DNA of 64,000 bases from Oscillospiraceae bacterium MB24-C1 (GTDB lineage Bacteria > Bacillota > Clostridia > Oscillospirales > Ruminococcaceae), in contig CP133187.1 in the NCBI GenBank assembly GCA_030913685.1, forward strand, positions 1,265,501 through 1,329,500. The letters run 5' to 3'. The position numbers and the translations under genes were made by a program. Positions 25,942 to 34,335 of this stretch are shown piece by piece. Every line of letters begins with the position of its first letter. Position 1 is the stretch's first letter. The notes under the pieces were generated by a model. That model was not told the DNA's origin, ran no database searches, and saw only the letters and a list, made by a program, of their open reading frames with translations.

Positions 25942-27132
25942 ATGCAGATGGATATTAAACAACTGGCTGAAAAATACGACGATTATATCATCGAGCAGCG
26001 CCGATATTTTCATGCACATCCCGAGCTTTCTTTTGAAGAGGTTGAGACTACCAAGGCTCTGTGCGAGAGACTTGCGGATATGGGCATTCCGGTAACCACT
26101 TTCCCGGATTACAACGGTCTCGTCGGACACATCAAGGGCGGAAAACCGGGCAAAACCGTCATGCTGCGCGCCGATATTGATGCATTACCGAGCGTCGAAA
26201 CCACTGGCCTGCCCTTTGCTTCTCAGAACGAAGGTAAAATGCATGCCTGTGGACATGACGCGCATATTTCAATGCTACTTGGCGCGGCAAAGATTCTTAA
26301 CGACGTCAAGGATGAGCTTTGCGGCGATGTCGAGATCTTTTTCCAAGCTGCCGAGGAATCCTGCTACGGCGCAATATATTATGTAGACAACGGCGTACTC
26401 GATAACGTGGACGCTATCTTTGGTATGCACATCTGGGGCACGCTGAAAGCCCCGCTCATGAGCCTTGAGTCGGGCGGGCGTATGGCCTCCTGTGACAACT
26501 TTAAAATCACCATTGAGGGCACCAGCTCACACGGGTCGGCCCCGCATCTGGGCAATGACGCCATTGTCGCGGCAGCCTCGGTGATTATGAACCTGCAAAC
26601 CTTTGTTAGCCGCGTCAATGATCCACTTAACACGCTGGTGGTGTCCATCGGCACCGTCAAGGGCGGGCAACGCTTTAACATCATCGGCAACCACGTCGAG
26701 ATGGAAGGCACCATACGCACCTACTCGCGTGAATTCCGCACTACCATCAAAGAAAAAATAGAGAAGATTATCACCTGTACCGCCGAAGCGCTCGGTTGCA
26801 AGGCAACGCTGGACTATCGGGCTTATCTTGGCCCGGTCATCAACGACCATGACGATCTTACCCGCATCGCGCGCGACGCCGCGATTAAGCTTTATGGCGA
26901 AGAAATTCTCACCACCATGCCCAAACTGACCGGCTCAGAAGATTTTGCTGTTCTTATGGAGAAGGTGCCCGGTTTCTATGGTTTCATCGGAGCGCTCAAT
27001 CCCGAAAAAGGCATCATCTATTCCAACCATAATGATAAATTCACCGTGGATGAGGATGCTCTGCATCATGGTGCAGCGCTGTATGCGCAGTTCGCAGTCG
27101 ATTTTCTTGCTGAAAAAGCAAATGAAAAGTGA
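25942..27132 (+). CDS. M20 family amidohydrolase (first of a tandem pair)
   Basis: Metal-dependent cytoplasmic amidohydrolase of the M20D group (N-acyl-amino acid, IAA-amino acid or AbgB-like hydrolases). The 396-residue product shows RRYFHAHPELSFEE near the N-terminus, the metal motif HACGHDAHISMLL around 100-112, EESCYGA with the catalytic glutamate pair region, a dimerisation lid domain (about 180-300) and the C-terminal TGSEDFAVLM. AAAGGAAA lies before the ATG at 25942; the ATG at 25948 is an alternative. It is 9 bp upstream of a clear paralogue. Released amino acids could feed the desulfidase encoded upstream. Confidence 0.9.
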   Translation: MQMDIKQLAEKYDDYIIEQRRYFHAHPELSFEEVETTKALCERLADMGIPVTTFPDYNGLVGHIKGGKPGKTVMLRADIDALPSVETTGLPFASQNEGKMHACGHDAHISMLLGAAKILNDVKDELCGDVEIFFQAAEESCYGAIYYVDNGVLDNVDAIFGMHIWGTLKAPLMSLESGGRMASCDNFKITIEGTSSHGSAPHLGNDAIVAAASVIMNLQTFVSRVNDPLNTLVVSIGTVKGGQRFNIIGNHVEMEGTIRTYSREFRTTIKEKIEKIITCTAEALGCKATLDYRAYLGPVINDHDDLTRIARDAAIKLYGEEILTTMPKLTGSEDFAVLMEKVPGFYGFIGALNPEKGIIYSNHNDKFTVDEDALHHGAALYAQFAVDFLAEKANEK

Positions 27133-27141
27133 GGTTTCTCC

Positions 27142-28320
27142 ATGGTTAACATCAAGGATCTTTCCGAAAAATATGACGGCTATATCATTGAACAGCGTCG
27201 TCATTTTCATGCCCATCCCGAACTACCTTTGCAAGAGGTGAACACCACTGCCGATATCGTTGAACGTTTGAATGCTATTGACGGCATCGAAGTCTTAACC
27301 CATGAGGGGTTAACCGGCTGCATCGGCATATTAAAGGGTGCAAAACCAGGCAAAACCGTCGTTCTGCGTGCTGACATCGATGGCTTGCCCGTCAACGAGC
27401 AGACCGGCCTGCCCTTCGCCTCTAAAAACCCTGGTAAGATGCATGCTTGCGGCCACGACTGCCACATTTCAATGCAGCTCGGCGCCGCCAAAATTCTTTC
27501 GGAGCTGAGAAACGAGCTGGCTGGAACAGTCAAGTTCTTCTTCCAGCCCGCTGAAGAAGTGGCTCAGGGCGCCAAGCAATATATTTCAAAGGGTTTGATG
27601 AAAGATGTGGATGCCGTGTTTGGCATGCACATTTGGTCGCAGGTAGATGCCCCCCGCTTCAGTTTACAGCACGGTGAGCGTATGGCTTCGGCTGACGCTT
27701 TCACACTGACGGTCAAGGGCAAGGCTGCCCACGGCTCGGCCCCGCATCTAGGCAATGATGCCATTGTGGCTGCCGCCGCCATTATCATGAACCTGCAGTC
27801 GGTTGCCAGCCGCGCCAACGACCCGCTCAATGCACTGGTGGTCACCATCGGCACCTTTGACGGCGGACAACGCTTTAACATCGTCGCCGATAAGGTTAGC
27901 ATGGACGGCACAGTACGTACTTTCAGCCGCGCGTTTCGCGACACCGTCGAGGAGCGTATCCGCAGTATTGCTGAACAAACTGCGGCCTGCTATGGTTGCA
28001 CAGCGGAACTTGAGTATAATTACCTGTGCAACGCCGTCATCAACGACAACGCGGAGTTGGTGGAGATAGGGCGTAACGCTGCTACCAAACTTTTTGGTGA
28101 TGACATTCTCGTCGACTTTGAAAAGCTAACCGGATCGGAGGACTTCTCCTTCCTTATGGACGAAGCCCCCGGCATTTATGGGTTCCTCGGCGCGCGTAGC
28201 GACAAGGTGCCCGGTTCTGAACTTTCTAACCATCACGAATGCTTTACAGTGGATGAAGATGCCCTGCACCACGGTTCAGCCATTGCAGCGCAGTTTGCCT
28301 ATGACTTTTTAAACCAGTAA
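27142..28320 (+). CDS. M20 family amidohydrolase (second of a tandem pair)
   Basis: Paralogue of the preceding gene, 392 residues, with the same order of motifs: RRHFHAHPELPLQE, HACGHDCHISMQL, PAEEVAQGAKQYI, a lid domain and TGSEDFSFLM. Here the first catalytic glutamate region reads PAEE, as in standard M20 enzymes, whereas the upstream copy has AAEESC. The metal-site residue after HD is Cys instead of Ala. These differences suggest divergence in substrate after duplication. The gene is last in the sigma-54-controlled operon and is followed by a terminator. Confidence 0.9.
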   Translation: MVNIKDLSEKYDGYIIEQRRHFHAHPELPLQEVNTTADIVERLNAIDGIEVLTHEGLTGCIGILKGAKPGKTVVLRADIDGLPVNEQTGLPFASKNPGKMHACGHDCHISMQLGAAKILSELRNELAGTVKFFFQPAEEVAQGAKQYISKGLMKDVDAVFGMHIWSQVDAPRFSLQHGERMASADAFTLTVKGKAAHGSAPHLGNDAIVAAAAIIMNLQSVASRANDPLNALVVTIGTFDGGQRFNIVADKVSMDGTVRTFSRAFRDTVEERIRSIAEQTAACYGCTAELEYNYLCNAVINDNAELVEIGRNAATKLFGDDILVDFEKLTGSEDFSFLMDEAPGIYGFLGARSDKVPGSELSNHHECFTVDEDALHHGSAIAAQFAYDFLNQ

Positions 28321-28334
28321 TATCATCCATCATA

Positions 28335-28376
28335 AAAAGGGGACCTTGGCAAAATGATTGCCCAGGCCCTCTTTTA
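28335..28376 (+). terminator. Terminator of the catabolic operon
   Basis: GGGG(a)CCT(t)GGCAA pairs with TTGCC(c)AGG(c)CCTC with two internal mismatches, then CTTTTAATTT. It directly follows the second M20 gene. Confidence 0.7.
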
Positions 28377-28458
28377 ATTTAGCGTAATTACAAACAAAAT
28401 GCAAAGCTGCAAATTTAAAATCCAACCACTGTACTTAAAAAAACTTTCAACCAAAACC

Positions 28459-28506
28459 CAAAGCAGGCGCAGGCAAAATTAAATTTACCTGCGCCTGCTT
28501 TGTTCT
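28459..28506. terminator. Strong convergent terminator hairpin
   Basis: A perfect 15-bp stem, CAAAGCAGGCGCAGG paired with CCTGCGCCTGCTTTG (28488-28502), lies between the convergent catabolic operon and the ABC transporter operon. T-rich flanks on both strands suit bidirectional termination. Confidence 0.85.
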
Positions 28507-28518
28507 CTCATCACATCT

Positions 28519-29535
28519 TTATTTAATTGTTTCCATTGCCTTTTTAGCAAAGGTGGTGTTCACCAGTTTATCATAATCGACGCGGCCGCTCAACTCACCT
28601 GCCTGCTCCATCACCGTCTGCAGGCGGTCGAGCGCATCTGGCACCAACAGCGGGTCGCTCATGAAGGCGTCAATGTCAGCGTGACGCTGGCAAACTGTTT
28701 CAAGTAGTGCCAAATCGGTATCGGGGAAGAACTCGGAAATCGCCTCGGCCACCTCGGCTGCGGAATGGTTCTTCACCCAAAGTTGGCCCTTATAGATGGC
28801 GTTGGTAAAGCGTTGAATCACATCGGGGTTCTTTTCGATATAGCTCTTGGTCGCATAATAGCATGTATAGGGAATTTCGCCTGAGAGCTCGCCGATAGAA
28901 GCCAGAATATGACCCTTGCCCTCGCGCACAACCGAGGAAGCGGTCGGCTCAAACAGCGTGACATAATCGCCCTGTCCACCGGTGAAAGCGCCAGCCATCA
29001 GCGCAAATTGCACGCTGGAGTCGACATTCAAGTCTTTTGTCGGATCAAGACCCTGTTTTCTCAGGACGTATTGCAGCGTCATAAGCGGCACACCGCCCTT
29101 GCGCCCACCGAGGAGATGCGAACCCTTGAGCTTATCAAAAGTAAATTTGTCGTCAGGCTTGCGCCCAATCAGGAACGAACCATCGCGCTTGGTCAGCTGA
29201 GCAAACACCATCGGATAATCGGCCTTGCCCTCTTTTAAGACATAGATAGCGGCCTCAGGCCCTGAGAAGCCAATATCCACCTGACCGGAGACGACCGCAG
29301 TCATAACTTTGTCGGCACCCTGTCCGTTGATCAGCTCAACATCCAGTCCCTCTTCTTTAAAAAACCCCTGAGAGATTGCTACATACTGCGGCGCATAGAA
29401 CACCGAGTGGGTCACTTCACTCACAGTAATTTTTGTCAATTCCTTCTGGTTGTTTGTAGGTTTTGTCTGACAGCCTGCAAACAACGCGGCGGTAACACCC
29501 ATCGCCAGCATCACCGAAATCACTCTGCTTTTCAT
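28519..29535 (-). CDS. ABC transporter substrate-binding lipoprotein (SsuA/TauA/NMT1 type)
   Basis: The 338-residue protein starts at ATG 29535 behind GGAGGT and has a lipoprotein signal ending LFAGC with Cys22. The mature part has the NMT1/SsuA fold: ITVSEVTHSVFYAPQYVAISQGFFKEEGLDVELI is the standard opening, with GQVDIGFSGPEA after it. Relatives bind sulfonates, taurine, nitrate or thiamine-precursor pyrimidines; the sequence does not say which. It is last gene of a three-gene ATPase-permease-binding protein operon. Confidence 0.9.
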   Translation of the reverse strand: MKSRVISVMLAMGVTAALFAGCQTKPTNNQKELTKITVSEVTHSVFYAPQYVAISQGFFKEEGLDVELINGQGADKVMTAVVSGQVDIGFSGPEAAIYVLKEGKADYPMVFAQLTKRDGSFLIGRKPDDKFTFDKLKGSHLLGGRKGGVPLMTLQYVLRKQGLDPTKDLNVDSSVQFALMAGAFTGGQGDYVTLFEPTASSVVREGKGHILASIGELSGEIPYTCYYATKSYIEKNPDVIQRFTNAIYKGQLWVKNHSAAEVAEAISEFFPDTDLALLETVCQRHADIDAFMSDPLLVPDALDRLQTVMEQAGELSGRVDYDKLVNTTFAKKAMETIK

Positions 29536-29571
29536 TGACCTACCTCCAATTATTAATGTGCTGCCCGGCAC

Positions 29572-30393
29572 TCAGCGCACGGCCCCCCTACGCCGGGAAA
29601 GCAGCTTTTCTATATACTGTATGCAAAAGTACATCAAAGTGGCAATAAAAGATAAAATTACTACGCTCGCCATTACAAGATCGAGCTGAAAAACCTGACT
29701 GCCATAGACGATGAGATAGCCCAACCCGGCCTTGGAAATCAAAAATTCACCGACAATGACGCCGACCCACGACATGCCAACGTTAACTTTAAGTGAGCCG
29801 ATAATGGTTGGCAGATTGGCGGGTAGTACCACTTTTCTTAGTACCTGTAATTTACCCGCACCAAAGGTTTGCACCAAGCGAATCATATCAGGGTCGGTAG
29901 AAACAAAGCCACCGAGTACCTCAAGCACTGTAACCACCAACGAAATGGAAAGCGCAATAACCACAATTGCCATCGGGCGTGCGCCGATCCACACAATAAA
30001 AATAGGTCCGAGTGCGATTTTAGGCAGTGCGTTGAGCACAACGAGATAAGGCTCCAGTACACGACAAAGAAAACTCGAACCCCACAGCACAATGGCGATG
30101 ATGGTGCCAAGAATCGTCCCGCAGCAAAAACCCGCAATCGCCTCAAGCGTTGTGACCCAGATATGCTGCCACAATTCTCCCCTGGCCGCCAAACGACCAA
30201 TGCTGAGCATGAACCGCGACGGAGAACTTGTAATAAATGGGTCGATCATACCGGTGCGAGCAGCAATTTCCCAAAAGAAAAGCAGCGAGACCAGCAGGCC
30301 TGCCTTTGCAACCCCCACCAGCAGCCGGTCGCGCCGCCGCCTTTTGAGCCACGCCTCGCGCGCGGGCGAAACAGCGTTTTCAGATATGAACAT
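29572..30393 (-). CDS. ABC transporter permease (SsuC/TauC type)
   Basis: The 273-residue product has about six membrane helices and the EAA loop motif near TFGAGKLQVLRKVVLPANLPTI, which contacts the ATPase. I place the start at ATG 30393, which follows GGAGGG and overlaps the end of the ATPase gene by 14 bp; the longer open frame runs antisense-free into the ATPase coding region but lacks a ribosome site. It works with the neighbouring ATPase and binding lipoprotein. Confidence 0.9.
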   Translation of the reverse strand: MFISENAVSPAREAWLKRRRRDRLLVGVAKAGLLVSLLFFWEIAARTGMIDPFITSSPSRFMLSIGRLAARGELWQHIWVTTLEAIAGFCCGTILGTIIAIVLWGSSFLCRVLEPYLVVLNALPKIALGPIFIVWIGARPMAIVVIALSISLVVTVLEVLGGFVSTDPDMIRLVQTFGAGKLQVLRKVVLPANLPTIIGSLKVNVGMSWVGVIVGEFLISKAGLGYLIVYGSQVFQLDLVMASVVILSFIATLMYFCIQYIEKLLSRRRGAVR

Positions 30394-31150
30394 CGATATC
30401 CCTCCAGATGCTGTTGAAATAATTGCGGAATTCCGCCCGCTCACGGCATTGCATCGGTGTACCACGTCCCTCAGCAAATTCAATATCATACACCGATTTA
30501 ATGATGGCCGGCCGTCGCGACAGTACAATGACCCGATCGGACATTGCTACCGCTTCTGAAATATCGTGGGTTACCATCAGCGCCGTCTTTTTTTCATGCC
30601 GAATGATGGATGAGATGTCGTCGGAGACAGCCAATCTCGTCTGATAGTCCAATGCTGAAAACGCCTCGTCTAACAATAACAGCTTGGGACGTACGGCAAG
30701 GGTGCGAATCAGCGCGGCACGCTGACGCATCCCGCCCGAAAGCTGGCGGGGAAAACTATCCCTAAACTCCCACAGACCGTATGTATGTAATAGATCATCG
30801 ACATAGGCACAGGCAGCCTTTTTATCCTGACTGCGAATTTCCACACCGAGCAGCACATTCTGGCGTATGGTGCGCCACGGAAACAAGCTGTCCTTTTGCA
30901 GCATATAACCAATATTGCCGCCGCCGCTGATGTCAACACGACCCGAAGTGGGGGCAAGCAACCCCGACGCGATGGAGAGCAACGTAGATTTTCCGCAGCC
31001 CGAAGGGCCGATGACGCTGACAATCTCCCCCTCGTATACCGAGAAGGATATTTCACGTATTGCTTCTATTTCTCCTTCATCCGACTGATATGTTAAAGAA
31101 AGGCGCTCTACCTGCACCACAGGTTCGGGCGCTTTAATCGAATTATCCAT
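30380..31150 (-). CDS. ABC transporter ATPase (SsuB/TauB type)
   Basis: Cytoplasmic nucleotide-binding subunit, 256 residues. Walker A GPSGCGKST is at 48-56, the signature LSGGMRQR begins near 137, and Walker B LLLLDEAF follows near 157, then the D-loop SALD and the switch histidine in MVTHDISEA. ATG 31150 is preferred over an in-frame TTG two codons earlier because GGAGG is eight bases from the ATG. It is first gene of the operon; no riboswitch or repressor site was recognised in front of it. Confidence 0.93.
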   Translation of the reverse strand: MDNSIKAPEPVVQVERLSLTYQSDEGEIEAIREISFSVYEGEIVSVIGPSGCGKSTLLSIASGLLAPTSGRVDISGGGNIGYMLQKDSLFPWRTIRQNVLLGVEIRSQDKKAACAYVDDLLHTYGLWEFRDSFPRQLSGGMRQRAALIRTLAVRPKLLLLDEAFSALDYQTRLAVSDDISSIIRHEKKTALMVTHDISEAVAMSDRVIVLSRRPAIIKSVYDIEFAEGRGTPMQCRERAEFRNYFNSIWRDIDVHI

Positions 31151-31244
31151 GGGCAAAACCTCCTCACAGCATCATATTCCAAAGTATGAAAATGTGTGGC
31201 TTTCCCAAAAGGGATAAAATAACTCTATTTGCACTATAAAATAT

Positions 31245-31281
31245 ACAAACCGTAGAAACATGGTTAGTTTCTACGGTTTGT
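31245..31281 (-). terminator. Terminator after the PNPOx-like gene
   Basis: A perfect 15-bp stem ACAAACCGTAGAAAC / GTTTCTACGGTTTGT with a seven-base loop, followed on the minus strand by TATATTTTAT. It separates the PNPOx-like gene from the ABC operon. Confidence 0.8.
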
Positions 31282-31339
31282 GGGGCTGATGTGCGTGACG
31301 ATCAGCATATAAAACTGGACTTGCTGAAAGGTAACGCCG

Positions 31340-31762
31340 CTATTCAATTACAAAATCTTCAGAACGAAAGTTAGTGTAATAACGGCCGATTTGCGCTGTA
31401 AACTTCAGTACGCAGTAATCTGGATCGGTAACACCTTGAGGATAATAAAGGATATCGCCCTCTCGCCAGATCATTTCCTTGCTGCTTGCATCCTCCAAAA
31501 CTGCCATGATGCCTTTTAGCATGACCCCTCGGAAAAATCTTTTGTCGCAAAAGTAAATACACGCCTTCGGGTTTTGGCGATATTGCGCGACGCGTATGGA
31601 CGATGTGTTGGTGGTAAAATAAAATGTCTTGATGCCCTCGCGCCTTCTCGGCAGAAGCATGGCCTTCGTATTAGGAAAACCGTCGCCGTCCAGCGAACTG
31701 ATAAAAGCGACGTTCTGCTTATCAATCAGATTGCCAATCGTTTGTTGTGCATCTCGCATCAT
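31340..31762 (-). CDS. Pyridoxamine 5'-phosphate oxidase-fold flavin protein
   Basis: The 140-residue product has the split-barrel FMN-binding fold of the general stress protein 26 / PNPOx-like group. FISSLDGDGFPNTKAMLLPRR at the N-terminus and FYFTTNTSSIRVAQYRQNPKACIYF are the characteristic strand and turn pattern. Members bind FMN, F420 or haem and many have no known substrate; true PNPOx activity is unlikely because the C-terminal PLP region is missing. It appears monocistronic. Confidence 0.8.
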   Translation of the reverse strand: MMRDAQQTIGNLIDKQNVAFISSLDGDGFPNTKAMLLPRRREGIKTFYFTTNTSSIRVAQYRQNPKACIYFCDKRFFRGVMLKGIMAVLEDASSKEMIWREGDILYYPQGVTDPDYCVLKFTAQIGRYYTNFRSEDFVIE

Positions 31763-31884
31763 TTTATACTCAATCCTTTCATATGGATCGGTTCAGTGAC
31801 AAGATATCGGCTCAGTACCTTTCATTCAGCCGACCTCCCATATCTCCCATAAAACCGCACGAGCCTTTATCAGGCCGTATAAGC

Positions 31885-32205
31885 CTATTCCCCGTGCCAG
31901 AACGTTTTGGCAAGGTCAACGCAACCATCCTGCAAAAACGGAACCTGTTCATCCTCTAACAAGCGGCGCTGTTCCTGTGCGCCGCCAAAAGCGAACTCAG
32001 GAGCCAGCCGCCCCTCGCGGTTAACCACCCGATGACAGGGTATTTCACCGGGGCGCGGGTTCTGGTGCAACGCCCACCCCACCGCGCGGGCGGCGCGTGG
32101 ATTACCACAAAGCAGCGCCACCTGCCCGTAAGAAGTCACCCTGCCGCGCGGTATGCGGCAGACCACATCATAGACCTTGTCAAAAAAGCTCTTTTCCTGC
32201 ATCAT
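31885..32205 (-). CDS. Small MGMT/Ogt-type alkyltransferase with active-site cysteine
   Basis: The 106-residue product is only the DNA-binding, active-site domain of O6-alkylguanine-DNA alkyltransferases. It carries RIPRGRVTSYGQVA (recognition helix region), the arginine finger area ARAVGWALHQNP, and PCHRVV with the acceptor cysteine at residue 57. Short alkyltransferase-like proteins usually have Trp or Ala in place of that Cys; here it is kept, so repair activity is possible. The N-terminal domain of full MGMT is absent. It lies 10 bp downstream of the sensor-like gene. Confidence 0.87.
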   Translation of the reverse strand: MMQEKSFFDKVYDVVCRIPRGRVTSYGQVALLCGNPRAARAVGWALHQNPRPGEIPCHRVVNREGRLAPEFAFGGAQEQRRLLEDEQVPFLQDGCVDLAKTFWHGE

Positions 32206-32215
32206 TGTCTCCCAG

Positions 32216-33100
32216 TTACTGTAAGGTATCGATATTGCTGCCCGGCGCCTGTTGTACGTCTTCGCTCTCGGCGGGCTGCTGGGTCGCGGAGTCGGCGGGG
32301 ACGTCTTCCTCCATGCTCAGATTGGCTGCGTCGAGCTGCGAAGTCTCCTGTTCAAGGCGTTCCTGCTCCTCCTGCTTTTGCTTTTTATGCAGCAGATATT
32401 TTCGGCGAAGTGTCAGCAACAAGAAACATATAGCGAAAACCGCCACGAAAGCCAAGCCTGCATAATAAAGGTTCACCGAACCCGCCATATGATAGGCCGT
32501 GTCACCAGGGTCGGTCTCAACGCACAGCACGGCCACCACTGCGTGACTTGTACCATAAACCGGCAGACAAGTCACAGCAACCTTTTTAAAATCTTGCCGA
32601 GTGACAAGCTCAGTGGTGTAACCGCCCGTGATTTTCCCACTGTAGATTTTATCCACAACCGTCTTGACCGGCTTGTAAGCGCCGCTAATCGGATAATCCA
32701 TACCCGGCGCAAAATAGTCGGTTCCTGCCTCAGCGTTGTCGCGATAGCTACCATCCACCAGACAACGCAGCGTTTTGCCTTCGGCCCGGTAAAGCAGATA
32801 ACTTTTCTGGTAATTCTGCTGGGTGTTCAGTTGGCTGAGCAGCCCGGCCAAAAACTTGTAATTAGCGTTAATGGTCGGCTCTTCAGCGAGCGCGCCAATC
32901 TGCTGCGCGGAATAATAAGAAACGACGGTGACGGCTGCGCGCATCTCGTTCATCGTCGCTTCGCCGGTGGTGCGCAGTGCATCGCTTTTGCGCACAGAGG
33001 GCGCTGCAAAACATAACAATGCCAGAATCGCGCTTAATACGGCCGTCAGTTTGAGTATCGTGCCAAATCCATAACCGCTTTTTTCTTCTAACTGCTTCAT
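32216..33100 (-). CDS. Cache-like membrane sensor protein without output domain
   Basis: I do not recognise a named family. From the ATG at 33100 (GGGAG eight bases upstream; a GTG at 33109 is also possible) the 294-residue product has a membrane helix at about 14-34, an extracytoplasmic region of some 170 residues, a second helix near 205-228 and a charged cytoplasmic tail with a QKQEEQERLEQE coiled stretch. The two-helix layout with a central sensor region (DGSYRDNAEAGTDYFAPGM then ITGGYTTELVTRQDFKKVAVTCLPV) resembles dCache domains of chemoreceptors and kinases, but no HAMP, kinase, GGDEF or methyl-accepting part follows. Confidence 0.6.
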   Translation of the reverse strand: MKQLEEKSGYGFGTILKLTAVLSAILALLCFAAPSVRKSDALRTTGEATMNEMRAAVTVVSYYSAQQIGALAEEPTINANYKFLAGLLSQLNTQQNYQKSYLLYRAEGKTLRCLVDGSYRDNAEAGTDYFAPGMDYPISGAYKPVKTVVDKIYSGKITGGYTTELVTRQDFKKVAVTCLPVYGTSHAVVAVLCVETDPGDTAYHMAGSVNLYYAGLAFVAVFAICFLLLTLRRKYLLHKKQKQEEQERLEQETSQLDAANLSMEEDVPADSATQQPAESEDVQQAPGSNIDTLQ

Positions 33101-33162
33101 GTCACTCACTCCCTGTCGATGTTATGATAATTATAACATAAAGTACGTGGGTTTACAGCATA

Positions 33163-34335
33163 ATGCCCTTTTATTTGGCAGTATTTTATGCCATAATGAG
33201 AGTGTTAAAACGCTCCGGACGGGGTCGGCGGTTTGACCGCTTTCTCCACCGTTTAATAAATAACAAGGATGTGTTTCGTATTTTTGAAATTCTTCAGCCC
33301 GAGCAATATGAAGCGCTTGATCGCTTCGTAGAAAATCATCCGCAGGGCAGCTTTACCCAGTGCAGCAGTTGGCGCAAGGTCAAAAACAACTGGGGTTTTG
33401 AGGCGGTGGCCTGCCGTGATGACAAGGGCGAAATCATCGGTTCAGTTTCGATTCTGATACAAAAAATACCTTTGATTGGCAGTTGCTTTTTATATGCGCC
33501 GCGAGGCCCTGTCTGTGATCTGCACGATGAGGTGACGTTGCGCCAGCTTAAAGCGGGCGTGGATGCGTTGGCGAAAAAGTATCACGCCCACGTTTTTAAA
33601 ATGGATCCCGATGCGCCCGAGGATAATACAGAATTCTGCCGCATCGCCAAGGCGATGGGCTTTGTCCGCTCCTATGGCCCCGATGGCTTCGAGGGCATTC
33701 AGGCGCGCTTTAACTATCGCTTATACCTCAATGGCCGCGACGAAGAGGCGCTTCTGGCAAACCTTACGCAGCAGACCCGCCGCAACCTGCGCAAGGCGAT
33801 TAAATTTGGCGTAACAGTAAAAGTTGTCGGCGAGGAGTATCTTGACGACTTTGTCCGCCTCATGGCTGTCACCGGCGAACGGGACGGCTTCGCCGTGCGT
33901 CCCCGTGCCTATTTTTTGCGTTTTTTAGAGGCGTTGGGTGAGCACGCCCGCCTATATATGGCGTTTTACGAAGGTCAGGCCATTGCCGGGGCGATCACCA
34001 CTAATTTTGGTGACAAGACCTGCTATGTCTACGGCGCTTCTGACAACAATCACCGCGAGGTCATGCCCAACTACCTTCTGCAATGGGAAATGATCCGCTG
34101 GGCTATTGAAACCGACTGCACCGTCTACGATTTTCAGGGCATATCGGGGAACCTTGAGGAGGAGGGCAACCACATGTATGGTCTCTACCGTTTTAAGCGC
34201 GGATTCAACGGACAGATTGATGCCCTGTTGGGTGAGTTTGACTACACCTATCGCCCTGTGGCTACCAAAATGGTTAATCACGCCATCGCCCTTAATGACC
34301 GGCTGCGCAAGCTAAAGCGCAGTCTTTCCCGATGA
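33163..34335 (+). CDS. FemAB/FemX-family aminoacyl-tRNA-dependent peptidyltransferase
   Basis: Likely adds amino acids from aminoacyl-tRNA to the lipid II stem peptide to form an interpeptide bridge. The product has two GNAT-like halves; SFTQCSSWRKVKNNWGFEAVACRDDKGEIIGS opens the first, and NYLLQWEMIRWA-(x)8-YDFQGISG closes the second, typical of FemABX. The start is uncertain: ATG 33163 gives 390 residues with a weak ribosome site, while ATG 33196 or GTG 33271 would give a more usual length. It overlaps the following decarboxylase-like gene by 4 bp. Confidence 0.87.
   Translation: MPFYLAVFYAIMRVLKRSGRGRRFDRFLHRLINNKDVFRIFEILQPEQYEALDRFVENHPQGSFTQCSSWRKVKNNWGFEAVACRDDKGEIIGSVSILIQKIPLIGSCFLYAPRGPVCDLHDEVTLRQLKAGVDALAKKYHAHVFKMDPDAPEDNTEFCRIAKAMGFVRSYGPDGFEGIQARFNYRLYLNGRDEEALLANLTQQTRRNLRKAIKFGVTVKVVGEEYLDDFVRLMAVTGERDGFAVRPRAYFLRFLEALGEHARLYMAFYEGQAIAGAITTNFGDKTCYVYGASDNNHREVMPNYLLQWEMIRWAIETDCTVYDFQGISGNLEEEGNHMYGLYRFKRGFNGQIDALLGEFDYTYRPVATKMVNHAIALNDRLRKLKRSLSR

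Noticed and set aside
32252-33016. 254-residue plus-strand open frame
   Set aside because: Antisense to the sensor-like gene, whose membrane helices and ribosome site are convincing; the plus frame has no recognisable domain.
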